From Bacilli bacterium (GTDB lineage: Bacteria > Bacillota_I > Bacilli_A > ML615J-28 > CAG-313): 59,840 bases of DNA. A program made the position numbers and the translations under genes. This document shows positions 50,127 to 59,036 of the stretch, in pieces. The first letter of the stretch is position 1. Each line of letters starts with the position of its first letter. The notes under the pieces were generated by a model that had not been told where the DNA came from, made no database searches, and saw nothing but the letters and a program-made list of their open reading frames with translations. The stretch covers positions 1 through 59,840 of the forward strand of contig JAFTPH010000057.1 in assembly GCA_017463365.1 (NCBI GenBank). Reading direction: 5' to 3'.

Positions 50127-51607
50127 TGCCAGAATTACCAGAAGTTGAAACGGTTAGAAGAACGTTAGAAGCAAAAATTGTTGGTAAAAGAATCAAAAAT
50201 ATTGAAGTATTTTATGAAAAAATGCTAGAAGATATTAACACTAAAGAATTTAAAAAAAGTTTAATTGGGGAAAAATTATGTTCATTTTATCGATATGGTA
50301 AATACTTAGTATTTATTTTTGAACATGTTAGTTTAATATCTCATTTACGCATGGAAGGGAAATATTTTATTAAGACAGTTGATGATCCTATTGAAAAACA
50401 TGAACATATTGTTTTTGAATTTGAAGATGGAACATCATTACGCTATCATGATACAAGAAAATTTGGTATTATGACCATTGTTAAAAGTGTAGATATTCAA
50501 GATATTATGAAATATAAAGGGATTGTTAAACTTGGTCCAGAAGCAAATGTTTCAACAGATTTTGAAGGATTATATAACAAACTAAAAACTAAAAATATGC
50601 CGGTTAAAACATTATTGCTAGATCAAGAAAATTTAGCAGGTCTTGGTAATATTTATGTTGATGAGGTTTTGTTTAAAAGTAAAATTCATCCTTTGACTTT
50701 AGGTAAAGATTTAATCCTTGATCAAGTAAAATTAATTTTAGACAATTCAAGAGAAATTTTAAAATATGCGATTGAATGTGGGGGAACAACGATTCGCTCA
50801 TATACAAGTAGTTTAGGGGTTACTGGTCGTTTTCAAATTAATTTAATGGTTCACACGAAAGTTGGACAACCATGTATTAATTGTGGAACAACGATAGAAA
50901 AAACCGTAGTTGGCGGAAGAGGAACATATATCTGTCCTAGTTGCCAAAAAGTTTACAAAAAAATTAAAGTTGTTGGCGTTACTGGCGTAATTGCTTCTGG
51001 TAAGACAGCAGTTACTGATTATTTAAAACAAGAAAATTATCCAGTAATTGATGCGGATGAAATAAGTAGAGACCTTTTAGACAAAAATAGTAAATATTTA
51101 AAGACAATTGTTGATGAATTAACTAAGAAATGGGGAAAAACAAAAGTCGATGAATTTTATTACGAGGGAGCAATTGATCGAAAAGCCTTAGGAGTAATAA
51201 TTTTTAACGATACTTCAAAAAGAGAAGATTTAAATAATATAATGCATCCAATTGTAAAAAAAATTATTAATTCTGACATTTTACGACAAAAAAATGCTAT
51301 AATCAAAAAGATAGAAGAAAAAACATTGATTTTTGTATCTGTTCCACTATTATTAGAAGCTAAATATGAAGATATATGTGATTATATTATGATAGTTAGC
51401 TGTAAAGAAGATATAATAGTTGAAAGATTAATGAAACGAGATAACATTAATAAAGAATATGCTTTAAAGAAAATGGCTTCACAAATGAGTTTATCTGAAA
51501 AAGTGGCTCGTTGTGAAGAAATAGGTATTGATTATGTTGTGTTGAATAATGATACAGGCTTAAGTGATACCTATCAAAAAATCAATGAAGTAATAAAGAA
51601 TATTTAA
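50126..51607 (+). CDS. mutM-coaE: MutM-CoaE fusion: formamidopyrimidine-DNA glycosylase / dephospho-CoA kinase
   Basis: 493 residues in one frame. Residues 1-275 are a full MutM (Fpg): MPELPEVETVRRTL with the catalytic Pro2 and Glu3, LRMEGKYF lysine, and the C-terminal zinc finger (CINCG near 250, ICPSC near 271). After about six residues CoaE begins: P-loop GVTGVIASGKTAV near 284, VIDADEISRDLL, HPIVKK, VPLLLEAKYEDICD and RDN. Both parts look complete. ATG 50126 must be the start, because Pro2 is the nucleophile. No stop, ribosome site or start codon is seen at the junction. MutM removes 8-oxoguanine; CoaE makes coenzyme A. In Bacillus they are close but separate genes. Confidence 0.93.
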   Translation: MPELPEVETVRRTLEAKIVGKRIKNIEVFYEKMLEDINTKEFKKSLIGEKLCSFYRYGKYLVFIFEHVSLISHLRMEGKYFIKTVDDPIEKHEHIVFEFEDGTSLRYHDTRKFGIMTIVKSVDIQDIMKYKGIVKLGPEANVSTDFEGLYNKLKTKNMPVKTLLLDQENLAGLGNIYVDEVLFKSKIHPLTLGKDLILDQVKLILDNSREILKYAIECGGTTIRSYTSSLGVTGRFQINLMVHTKVGQPCINCGTTIEKTVVGGRGTYICPSCQKVYKKIKVVGVTGVIASGKTAVTDYLKQENYPVIDADEISRDLLDKNSKYLKTIVDELTKKWGKTKVDEFYYEGAIDRKALGVIIFNDTSKREDLNNIMHPIVKKIINSDILRQKNAIIKKIEEKTLIFVSVPLLLEAKYEDICDYIMIVSCKEDIIVERLMKRDNINKEYALKKMASQMSLSEKVARCEEIGIDYVVLNNDTGLSDTYQKINEVIKNI

Positions 51608-51620
51608 CAAGGAGGCCCAT

Positions 51621-51986
51621 ATGGCTATTAAAGACTTTTTCTCAAATGATTTTGTGACAAGTGATTATGATAAAAATGAACGTTTATTAACACACTATTA
51701 TCGTAATGATTTCAAAACTACTAAGAATGCGGTTATCGATGTAGCCAAAAAATTGGGTTATGATGTAATTGATGTAAATGATCAATATAAAGAAATTTTA
51801 TTATCAAATATGAATTCAGAAATTACAGTTAATATTATCGAAGTAAGTTATTATGAACAAGCGGTAGATTTACATATTGTTACTCATTTCTTAATTCCAA
51901 TGGGGAAAGGAATCAATTATATTGAAGAATATTATCAAGAATTAGACCGTAATTTATATATTCTTCGAAAAGGAGGTAAAAGATAA
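51621..51986 (+). CDS. Uncharacterised protein between coaE and dnaB
   Basis: I do not recognise this family. 121 residues, soluble, alpha/beta, starting MAIKDFFSNDF and with a hydrophobic core VDLHIVTHFLIP. No cysteines and no nucleotide-binding motif. AAGGAGG precedes ATG 51621. Its stop overlaps the dnaB start (TAATG), so it is translationally coupled to helicase-loading genes. In Bacillus nrdR occupies this position; this protein lacks the NrdR zinc ribbon. Confidence 0.7.
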   Translation: MAIKDFFSNDFVTSDYDKNERLLTHYYRNDFKTTKNAVIDVAKKLGYDVIDVNDQYKEILLSNMNSEITVNIIEVSYYEQAVDLHIVTHFLIPMGKGINYIEEYYQELDRNLYILRKGGKR

Positions 51987-53275
51987 TGGTTAGTAAAGAT
52001 GATTTAGTTTTATCAATTAATGATGAACTAATTATCGCTCTTTGTGAACCACTATCTGATTACCGTAAAAAAGTATTAAGTTATTTATATGCTCCAATAG
52101 TTGGAACATTAGGAGTAAATTTATATTTATCATTATTTAGTTTTGTAGATAAAGGAGAGTTTGAGTCAAGTGTTATTGCTCATAAAACTATTCTATCAAG
52201 ACTATTTATTGAAGATATCAAAGAGTTTCTTAATACAAGACATAAATTAGAAGCATTAGGATTGTTAGAAGTATATGTTCGAATGGACAATGATAAAGTT
52301 ACTTACATTTATCAATTAAAAGAAGTAGCTGATCCATATGATTTTTTAACTGATCCTGTATTAGAAGAATGCTTAAGAGGTAGTGTGGGAAACACTGAAT
52401 TTGATAAAATAGTTTCCGAATTATTAGTTCATCGTTATGATATCGGAACATTTAAAAATATAACTCGCAAGTTTGATGATGTATATGAAGTAACTAAAAA
52501 AGAAAGTACAAGTAAATATCAAAACTATTGGGTAAGTGCGAAAAATCAAGGAATTAATTTAGGTAAGGCTCACTTTGATTATGAATGTTTATTAATTTTA
52601 GTTGAAGCTTTAGATTTGCTTGATAATGAAACTTTAAGAAGTGTTAAATTCTATGATGTTGTTAATAAATTAAGTTTCATGTATGGGTTAAGTGTTGAAG
52701 AAATGTGTGAAGCAATTAAAAACTCTGTAACCCCAGATAGAACACTTGATTATGAGGTATTAAATATTAATGTTAAATACCAATATGACAGTAAACATCA
52801 AATGATTAAAATTAAACCCGTAACTATTAAAACTAATACCAACGATTTATTAATTATTGCTTTAGAAAATACTCCTCCAAAAGATATTGTGGAAAACAAG
52901 TATGGAACAAAGTTAACAAGTAGTGAAATTGAGATGTTTGAAAAGTTACGTACGACAACTAATTTACCACTTGGGGTATTAAACGTTTTAATAATTTATG
53001 TCATTTCATCTAAAGATGGAGAAATTCCAAGTTATAACTATTTTATTAAAATTGCTAATTCTTGGATTAGAGGTGGAATTATGACTACTTCAATGGCTTT
53101 AGATAAGATTAGTGGTAATAGTCCTAAACAAACAAGATATAAACAACCTCAAGCTAAGAAGACTGCTTCTTGGTATGATGAATATCTTGAAAAGGAAAAA
53201 GAAAAATTAGCTCGTCCAAAAGAAGAAAGTGAATCATTAGAAGATTTAGAAGCCTTCTTTAAAGTTAAGAAATAG
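51986..53275 (+). CDS. dnaB: Replication initiation and membrane attachment protein DnaB (helicase co-loader)
   Basis: 429 residues, a little shorter than in Bacillus (472). The N-terminal winged-helix part begins LSDYRKKVLSYLYAPIVG. A DnaD/DnaB-type helical domain near residues 290-370 contains NLPLGVLNVLIIYVISSKDGE and WIRGG. The charged C terminus ends in EDLEAFFKVKK. It works with DnaD and DnaI to load the replicative helicase and is unrelated to the E. coli DnaB helicase. dnaI follows 11 bp downstream. Confidence 0.93.
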   Translation: MVSKDDLVLSINDELIIALCEPLSDYRKKVLSYLYAPIVGTLGVNLYLSLFSFVDKGEFESSVIAHKTILSRLFIEDIKEFLNTRHKLEALGLLEVYVRMDNDKVTYIYQLKEVADPYDFLTDPVLEECLRGSVGNTEFDKIVSELLVHRYDIGTFKNITRKFDDVYEVTKKESTSKYQNYWVSAKNQGINLGKAHFDYECLLILVEALDLLDNETLRSVKFYDVVNKLSFMYGLSVEEMCEAIKNSVTPDRTLDYEVLNINVKYQYDSKHQMIKIKPVTIKTNTNDLLIIALENTPPKDIVENKYGTKLTSSEIEMFEKLRTTTNLPLGVLNVLIIYVISSKDGEIPSYNYFIKIANSWIRGGIMTTSMALDKISGNSPKQTRYKQPQAKKTASWYDEYLEKEKEKLARPKEESESLEDLEAFFKVKK

Positions 53276-53286
53276 AGGTTAAATTT

Positions 53287-54186
53287 ATGGAAAAATTAGG
53301 GAAAAATATTAAAACATCAAAAACTACTGATCGTTTAAATGATCGAGCATTTGATGAATTATTTAAAGAAGTTTTAAATGATGAACATATTACTGATTTA
53401 ATTCATGAACATAACTTAACAACAGATGATTTATTAAAAAATGATTCACTACTTGTAAGTTATTTAATTAATAAAGAAAAATGTGTTAAATGTTTAGGTC
53501 TTTCAAATTGTCGTCAAACGATTAAAGGTCATTTAGCAGAGTTATATTATGAAGATGAAACTTTAAAAACAGAATTAATTCCTTGTAATTACCAACAAGT
53601 TCTAGATAAACAAAAATGTTTAAAACTAATTGGGATTGATGAATCTTTATATCATGGAGAATTAATTACTAATCCTAAACGTAAAGAAGTTTTAGCGAAA
53701 GTTAAAAAAGTTTTAGTTGATTATGCCAATAATCAAAGTGCTAAAGGATTCTATTTACATGGAACATACGGTTGTGGTAAAACATTTATTTTAGCTTTTT
53801 TAGCAAGAATGCTAGCTGATAACAAAGCAGAAACTATCTTTGCTTATTATCCTGATGTAGTTAGAAAATTAAAAAGTTTAATTGGTAAAGCTGAGTTTGA
53901 AGAAATAATTGAAGAATTAAAAAATGTTGAAGTTTTAGTTCTTGATGATTTTGGCGGTGAAACTCCTAATAGTTTTATCCGTGATGAAGTTTTACTTCCA
54001 ATTCTACAAGAAAGAATGGACTATAAACGTTTAACTTTTATGAGTTCAAATCTTAGTGCAGAACAATTGTTAGAACATCTTGCGGAAGGAAAAGGTGGAG
54101 TTGATATGATGAGAGCTTCACGGGTTTGGGAACGTATTAAAGTTCTAATGGATTTTGTTGAATTAAAAGATGAAAATTACAGATAA
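53287..54186 (+). CDS. dnaI: Primosomal protein DnaI (helicase loader ATPase)
   Basis: 299 residues. The N-terminal zinc-binding region has CVKCLGLSNC and a further Cys in IPCNY. The C-terminal AAA+ domain has Walker A GTYGCGKTFIL and Walker B VLVLDDFGGE, then sensor 1 in FMSSNL. It loads the replicative helicase. GAGGTT precedes ATG 53287. The dnaB-dnaI-thrS order is as in Bacillus. Confidence 0.96.
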   Translation: MEKLGKNIKTSKTTDRLNDRAFDELFKEVLNDEHITDLIHEHNLTTDDLLKNDSLLVSYLINKEKCVKCLGLSNCRQTIKGHLAELYYEDETLKTELIPCNYQQVLDKQKCLKLIGIDESLYHGELITNPKRKEVLAKVKKVLVDYANNQSAKGFYLHGTYGCGKTFILAFLARMLADNKAETIFAYYPDVVRKLKSLIGKAEFEEIIEELKNVEVLVLDDFGGETPNSFIRDEVLLPILQERMDYKRLTFMSSNLSAEQLLEHLAEGKGGVDMMRASRVWERIKVLMDFVELKDENYR

Positions 54187-54199
54187 ATGGTTATTTAAC

Positions 54200-54228
54200 T
54201 TTACAAAAAGTAAAAAAAGTTATATAAT
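54200..54228 (+). promoter_or_regulatory. Sigma-A promoter of the thrS T-box transcript
   Basis: TTTACA (54200-54205), 17 bp, TATAAT (54223-54228). Confidence 0.75.
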
Positions 54229-54234
54229 ATTTAT

Positions 54235-54456
54235 GTTGAAATAAAGCGTTGATATGGATATGATTATTAGATCATACAATTACTAGTGATGTAGGATAGT
54301 GGAAACTACAAGTTGTACCTAATAGTTACTCCCATGGAGCTGCCCTAGAAATAGAGGCCGGTGGAACCCGATATCGTTCATAAGAGGTAAGTTTTTACTT
54401 ACGAATTAAGGTGGTACCACGAACAAGTTCGTCCTTTATGGATGGGCTTTTTTTAT
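54235..54456 (+). promoter_or_regulatory. T-box riboswitch controlling thrS
   Basis: The T-box core AAGGTGGTACCACG (54408-54421) is perfect and would pair with the NCCA end of uncharged tRNA. The competing terminator AGTTCGTCC (54426-54434) with GGATGGGCT (54440-54448), several G-U pairs and a T run, follows directly. Upstream is a long stem I region with the AGTGATG-type motif near 54285. Uncharged tRNA-Thr should stabilise the antiterminator and raise thrS expression. I could not fix the specifier codon; ACT and ACC both occur in the 3' side of stem I. Confidence 0.93.
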
Positions 54457-54482
54457 TTAAATTTATGAAGGAGAATAAAACA

Positions 54483-56393
54483 ATGATTAAAATTACTTTT
54501 CCAGATGGAACAATTAAAGAATTTGAAAAAGGAACTTCATCACTTGCTATCGCAAACAGTATTTCTGTTAGTTTAGCGAAAAAATGCATTATCGCGAAAG
54601 TTAATGGTGAATTATACGATTTAGCACGCCCAATAGATGTTGATGCAACATTCGAATTAATTACTGGTAATACAGAAGTTTTACAAGATGTTTTAAATCA
54701 CTCTTGTGCACATTTACTTGCAACAGCAATTAAAGAATTATATCCTAATGCTTGCTTTGGAGTAGGACCAGCAATTGAAGAAGGTTTCTACTATGATATG
54801 GATTTAGGTGATGTTAAATTAACTGAAGAAGATTTAGTTAAAATCGAAAAGAAAATGCGCTCATTAGCTGAGGCAGCATTAGTTATTGAAAGAAAAGAAG
54901 TTTCAAAGGAAGAAGCTTTAGAAATCTTTAAAAATGATGAATATAAAACTGAATTAATTGAAGAATTACCAGATACAGAAGTAATTACTGTTTATTCACA
55001 AGGATCATTTACTGATCTTTGTCGTGGTCCTCATGTCGCAAACACTAAATGGCTTAAAAACTTTAAGTTATTAAATGTTTCTGGTGCTTATTGGCGTGGA
55101 GATTCTGATCGTAACCAATTACAAAGAGTATATGGGACATGTTTCTTTGATGAAGCATCTCTTAAAGCTCATTTAGAAGTTTTAGAAGAACGTAAAAAAC
55201 GCGATCACCGTCGAATTGGAAAAGAATTAGAATTATTTATGTTAAGTGAATTTGGTCCAGGATTCCCATTCTGGCTACCAAATGGAATGGTTTTACGTCG
55301 TAAATTAGAAGATTTCTGGTATAAGATTCATACAGAAAATGGATATTTATTAGTTCAAACACCAATTATGTTAAATAAAGAATTATGGGAAATATCAGGT
55401 CACTGGTTTAACTATAAAGAAAATATGTATATTTCTACAATTGATGAAAAAGAATTTGCGATAAAACCAATGAATTGCCCAGGAGGAATGTTAGTTTATA
55501 AAAATAATATTCACTCATACCGTGACTTCCCATTAAGAGTTGGGGAACTTGGACTTGTTCATCGTCATGAAGCTAGTGGAGCATTAAACGGATTATTCCG
55601 TGTTCGTAACTTTACTCAAGATGATGCTCATATCTTTATTACTGAAGATCAAATTGAAGAAGAAATCGGACGTATTGTTGACTTATACGACTATGTATAT
55701 AGCGTATTTGGTTTAAAATATCATATTGAATTATCTACAAGACCAGAAGATAAATATATTGGTAAGATTGAAACTTGGGATAAGGCTGAAGCTGCCCTTG
55801 CTCGTGCATTAGAAAGCAAAGGAATCAGTTATAAACTAAATCCAGGAGATGGTGCGTTCTACGGTCCTAAACTTGACTTTAAACTTCGTGACTCAATGAA
55901 CCGTATCTGGCAATGTGGTACTATCCAATTAGATATGAACTTACCTGAACGTTTTGATTTAACATATGTTTCAGAAACAGGAGAAAAGGTCCGTCCAATT
56001 ATGTTACACCGTGCATTATTTGGATCATTTGAAAGATTTATTGGTATCTTAATTGAACACTATGCAGGGGCATTCCCACTATGGCTTGCACCACGCCAAA
56101 TGATGATTATTCCGGTTAACAATGATTTACATATGGAATATGCTAAAAAAGTTCAAGAAGTATTAAAAGCAGCAGGAATTAAAGCGGAAATTGATGCGCG
56201 TAATGAAAAAATGAATTATAAGATTCGTGAATCACAAACTAACAAAATTCCGTATACTTTAGTACTTGGAGATAAAGAAGTTGCTAATAATGAAATTACT
56301 TATCGTCATCATGGTACAACTAACTCTGTAACTATGGCTTTAGATGAATTCATTAAAATGGTTACTGACGAAGTTAAAAATTTTGGTAAATAG
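54483..56393 (+). CDS. thrS: Threonyl-tRNA synthetase
   Basis: 636 residues: an N-terminal TGS domain (MIKITFPDGTIKEFEKG), an editing domain with HSCAHLLATAIKELYP and FTDLCRGPHV, and the class II core with the zinc cysteine MNCPGGM, motif 2 RHEASGALNGLFRVR, motif 3 HRALFGSFERFIGIL and an anticodon-binding C terminus. AAGGAGA precedes ATG 54483. Expression is governed by the upstream T-box. The LRR gene 18 bp downstream has no room for its own promoter. Confidence 0.98.
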   Translation: MIKITFPDGTIKEFEKGTSSLAIANSISVSLAKKCIIAKVNGELYDLARPIDVDATFELITGNTEVLQDVLNHSCAHLLATAIKELYPNACFGVGPAIEEGFYYDMDLGDVKLTEEDLVKIEKKMRSLAEAALVIERKEVSKEEALEIFKNDEYKTELIEELPDTEVITVYSQGSFTDLCRGPHVANTKWLKNFKLLNVSGAYWRGDSDRNQLQRVYGTCFFDEASLKAHLEVLEERKKRDHRRIGKELELFMLSEFGPGFPFWLPNGMVLRRKLEDFWYKIHTENGYLLVQTPIMLNKELWEISGHWFNYKENMYISTIDEKEFAIKPMNCPGGMLVYKNNIHSYRDFPLRVGELGLVHRHEASGALNGLFRVRNFTQDDAHIFITEDQIEEEIGRIVDLYDYVYSVFGLKYHIELSTRPEDKYIGKIETWDKAEAALARALESKGISYKLNPGDGAFYGPKLDFKLRDSMNRIWQCGTIQLDMNLPERFDLTYVSETGEKVRPIMLHRALFGSFERFIGILIEHYAGAFPLWLAPRQMMIIPVNNDLHMEYAKKVQEVLKAAGIKAEIDARNEKMNYKIRESQTNKIPYTLVLGDKEVANNEITYRHHGTTNSVTMALDEFIKMVTDEVKNFGK

Positions 56394-56411
56394 GGATTTA
56401 ATAATAGGCTA

Positions 56412-58091
56412 ATGAAAAATAAAGTAAAAGAATCTAGATTATTAGTATTAATAATAACACTTTTATTTGTTATACAATTTCTTGGAGGACTAGGATTTAG
56501 TTATTTAATAAATAATATTGATAATATTAAGAATATTAGTAAAGTTGATATGTATCTTTCAAATGAAGGAACGACTTTAAAAAGATGTAGTACTAAAAAA
56601 TCAAAATTAGTTATTCCGGAAGGTGTCTTATTAATATCAAATCATGCTTTTTATGAATGTACAAATTTAAAAACAATAGTTATTCCTGACACTGTTAAAA
56701 CAATATATGGAGATTCTTTTTATGGACTTAAAAAATTAGAAAATGTATATTACCAAGGAACATTAAAAGACTGGTGTAATATAGATTTTGATAATCAATA
56801 TTCTAATCCAATGTATTATGCTGAACACTTCTATATATTAAATGAAAAAAATAGGTGGTATGAAGTAACCGAAATTGATATACTAGATACTGTAACTAGT
56901 ATAGATGATTATCAATTCTATGGATTTGATAATATAATAAAGGTGACTATTCCAAATAGTGTAACGAATATTGGTCCCTCTGCATTCGATAAATGTATAA
57001 ATTTAGAAGAAGTAATTTTTGATGATAATAGTAGTCTAAAAGAAATTGGCCCAGGCGCATTTTCTGAATGTACAAACCTATTAAAAATTGTTATTCCAAA
57101 TGGTGTAACAAGTATAGGTGTAAATGCATTCGAAGATTGTTCGAATTTAAAAAATATTACAATTTCCAATACTGTTATAACTATAGCTGAAAGATGTTTT
57201 CGTAGATGTACGAATTTAAGAGAAGTAATATTTGATGATGATAGTAACTTGCAAAACTTAGGTAGTTATGCCTTTTATGGATGTACAAATCTATCAAAAA
57301 TTGTTATTCCCAAAAATGTTTTATCTATAGGAAGCACTGCATTTGGCGAATGTGCTAGCTTAGAAGAAGTGATATTTGATAATGATAGTAGATTAAAAGA
57401 AATTGATTCAGGTGCCTTTTATGGATGTAAGAGTCTATCTGAAATTGTTATTCCAAATAGTGTTACAAAAATAGGTTATTCGGCATTTGAATTATGTATA
57501 AACTTAAAAAGTGTAGTAATTTCCGATAAAGCTAAAAGTATAGAATATGATGCATTTAAAAATTGTACAAGCTTATCTAAAATTTTTATTCCAAGATATG
57601 TTACAAATATCGGAAAATCTGCATTCTATAACTGTACAAGTTTAGAAGAAGTAATATTTGATGATAATAATAGATTAAAAGAAATTGATTCTTATACATT
57701 TTATAATTGTACAAATCTAACTAAAATTGTCTTGCCTATTAGTGTTACGATAATATGCTATAGGGCATTTGAAGGATGTGTGAGCTTAGGGAATATAACA
57801 ATTCCTGATAGTGTTAGAGAAATATCATCGCTTTCGTTTAGAAATTGTATAAGTTTGGAAAAAATTATAATACCTAGTAGCGTAAAAATAATTGGTAATG
57901 AAGCATTCGCAGGATGTGCAAATTTAAAAACTGTAATTATTCCTGAAACTATTATTCATATGGGTTATATGGCTTTTTATGATATTGCTGAAGATTCTAT
58001 TATATATTGTGAAGCTGAAAGATATACTACTAGATGGGATTATGGGTGGTGTGTACCTAATCAAAAAATAGAATGGGGATATGTTGGATAA
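56412..58091 (+). CDS. BspA-like leucine-rich-repeat surface protein
   Basis: 559 residues. One N-terminal membrane helix or uncleaved signal (LLVLIITLLFVIQFLGGLGF) is followed by about 16 repeats of 22-25 residues of the LRR_5/BspA type, each close to I-P-x-S-V-T-x-I-G-x-x-A-F-x-x-C-x-x-L. There is no LPXTG sorting signal, so it is probably anchored by the N-terminal helix. BspA-like proteins often bind host or microbial surfaces; the ligand here is unknown. It has no clear ribosome site and uses many ATA codons, unlike the highly expressed thrS before it. This suggests low expression or recent acquisition. Confidence 0.85.
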   Translation: MKNKVKESRLLVLIITLLFVIQFLGGLGFSYLINNIDNIKNISKVDMYLSNEGTTLKRCSTKKSKLVIPEGVLLISNHAFYECTNLKTIVIPDTVKTIYGDSFYGLKKLENVYYQGTLKDWCNIDFDNQYSNPMYYAEHFYILNEKNRWYEVTEIDILDTVTSIDDYQFYGFDNIIKVTIPNSVTNIGPSAFDKCINLEEVIFDDNSSLKEIGPGAFSECTNLLKIVIPNGVTSIGVNAFEDCSNLKNITISNTVITIAERCFRRCTNLREVIFDDDSNLQNLGSYAFYGCTNLSKIVIPKNVLSIGSTAFGECASLEEVIFDNDSRLKEIDSGAFYGCKSLSEIVIPNSVTKIGYSAFELCINLKSVVISDKAKSIEYDAFKNCTSLSKIFIPRYVTNIGKSAFYNCTSLEEVIFDDNNRLKEIDSYTFYNCTNLTKIVLPISVTIICYRAFEGCVSLGNITIPDSVREISSLSFRNCISLEKIIIPSSVKIIGNEAFAGCANLKTVIIPETIIHMGYMAFYDIAEDSIIYCEAERYTTRWDYGWCVPNQKIEWGYVG

Positions 58092-58135
58092 TATATTTGA
58101 TGTATTGTTGAAGAATAAAAGTATAATAAATGGGC

Positions 58136-58221
58136 CCTGTAAAAAAATCTGGGTAAAATAGGTTATAAATCACATTAAAAATAATATATAAAAAATAACC
58201 TGTAAAGAATTCTGGGTAAAA
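58136..58221. repeat. Pair of 23-bp direct repeats, possible insertion-sequence end remnants
   Basis: 58136-58158 and 58199-58221 share CCTGTAAA, then TCTGGGTAAAA, with only two mismatches in 23 positions and starts 63 bp apart. Nothing coding lies between them. Isolated copies of such a motif could be leftover ends of a transposable element, but I see no transposase. Confidence 0.5.
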
Positions 58222-58253
58222 ATCCCTACTTTTTCAAGTAGGGATTTTCTTTT
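58219..58253 (+). terminator. Intrinsic terminator downstream of the LRR gene
   Basis: AATCCCTACTT (58221-58231) and AAGTAGGGATT (58236-58246) with a four-base loop, then TTTCTTTT. It lies 130 bp after the LRR stop. Confidence 0.88.
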
Positions 58254-58297
58254 GGCCAGATAATAAAATTTATTTATTTTTTAACAATAATTTAATT

Positions 58298-58328
58298 CAG
58301 ACACAAATAAGTGTCTGCATTTTTATTT
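58298..58328 (+). terminator. Second terminator-like hairpin before the LysM gene
   Basis: CAGACAC (58298-58304), loop AAATAA, GTGTCTG (58311-58317), then CATTTTTATTT. No gene lies between it and the previous terminator. Confidence 0.65.
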
Positions 58329-58422
58329 ATCTTTTATAAAAAAATAAATTATTAAAAACTTATTTATTAGCCTAATCATATTTATATATTTTTCATATAA
58401 TATCTTGAAAGGAAATGATTAA

Positions 58423-58869
58423 GTGAATAATTACGATAAATACATTGTTCAAAAAGGGGATACACTTTATTCGATTGCTAAAAAGTATGGAACAACGATT
58501 GCTGAAATTGTTGATGTTAATACTTTAACTAGTAATATGCTTTATCCAAATCAAGAATTATTTATCCCAAGGGGTTCTATGGATGAAGTATATGTGGATA
58601 AATATATTACCAAAGGTAATGATACAATTGAAAAGATTGCTGAAGCATTAAATGTTACACCAAGTGATTTAGGGAAATATAATGATTTTGGTAAATTAAT
58701 TCTAAAATCAGGTCAGTCAATAAGTGTTCCTAAAACTTTAAGAACATATAAAATTGAAGAAGGCGATACTTTAATGAGTATTATGCGTAAAACTGGTTTA
58801 ACAGCCGAACAAATTTTAGAACTTAATGCGGGTAATTGGTTAAAAACAGATTCTGTTATTTACATTTAA
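58423..58869 (+). CDS. Triple-LysM peptidoglycan-binding protein
   Basis: 148 residues made almost wholly of three LysM units: YIVQKGDTLYSIAKKYGTT to LFIP (about 6-48), YITKGNDTIEKIAEALNVT to ISVP (about 58-103, diverged) and TYKIEEGDTLMSIMRKTGL to the end. There is no signal peptide, which fits proteins deposited on the forespore cortex or coat from the mother cell, though this is inference. The start is GTG 58423 after GAAAGGAAA. It has its own terminator. Confidence 0.85.
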   Translation: MNNYDKYIVQKGDTLYSIAKKYGTTIAEIVDVNTLTSNMLYPNQELFIPRGSMDEVYVDKYITKGNDTIEKIAEALNVTPSDLGKYNDFGKLILKSGQSISVPKTLRTYKIEEGDTLMSIMRKTGLTAEQILELNAGNWLKTDSVIYI

Positions 58870-58870
58870 T

Positions 58871-58896
58871 AAAACACTCAAATGAGTGTTTTTATT
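58871..58896 (+). terminator. Intrinsic terminator after the triple-LysM gene
   Basis: AAAACACTC (58871-58879), loop AAAT, GAGTGTTTT (58884-58892), then T. Confidence 0.85.
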
Positions 58897-58901
58897 CTTT
58901 T

Positions 58902-58930
58902 TTGATAGAATGGGATATTTATGGTATAAT
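58902..58930 (+). promoter_or_regulatory. Sigma-A promoter of the XRE regulator
   Basis: TTGATA (58902-58907), 17 bp, TATAAT (58925-58930). The start codon is 106 bp downstream, leaving a long leader. Confidence 0.8.
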
Positions 58931-58946
58931 ATCTTTAATAATTGTT

Positions 58947-58984
58947 ATACCAGTGGTTGAAAATCCCCACTCAACCACTGGTAT
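58947..58984. repeat. 14-bp perfect inverted repeat in the XRE leader
   Basis: ATACCAGTGGTTGA (58947-58960) and TCAACCACTGGTAT (58971-58984) flank the 10-base loop AAATCCCCAC. It begins about 10 bases after the expected transcription start and is not followed by a T run. It could be an operator for the encoded repressor or a leader RNA hairpin. Confidence 0.6.
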
Positions 58985-59036
58985 GTTTACTTATAAACTC
59001 ATTTATTATATACTGATGTCGAAAGGAGGAATTAAT

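Larger units (their letters stand above)
58092..58422. other. Non-coding gap between the LRR and LysM genes
   Basis: 331 bp without a gene. It holds a 23-bp direct repeat (58136 and 58199), two separate intrinsic terminators (58221-58253 and 58298-58328) and AT-rich sequence leading to the LysM gene. Confidence 0.7.

Noticed and set aside
58372-58401. Sigma-E promoter for the triple-LysM gene
   Set aside because: TCATATT and CATATAAT both match the consensus boxes but are only 11 bp apart, and a sigma-A -10 box overlaps.
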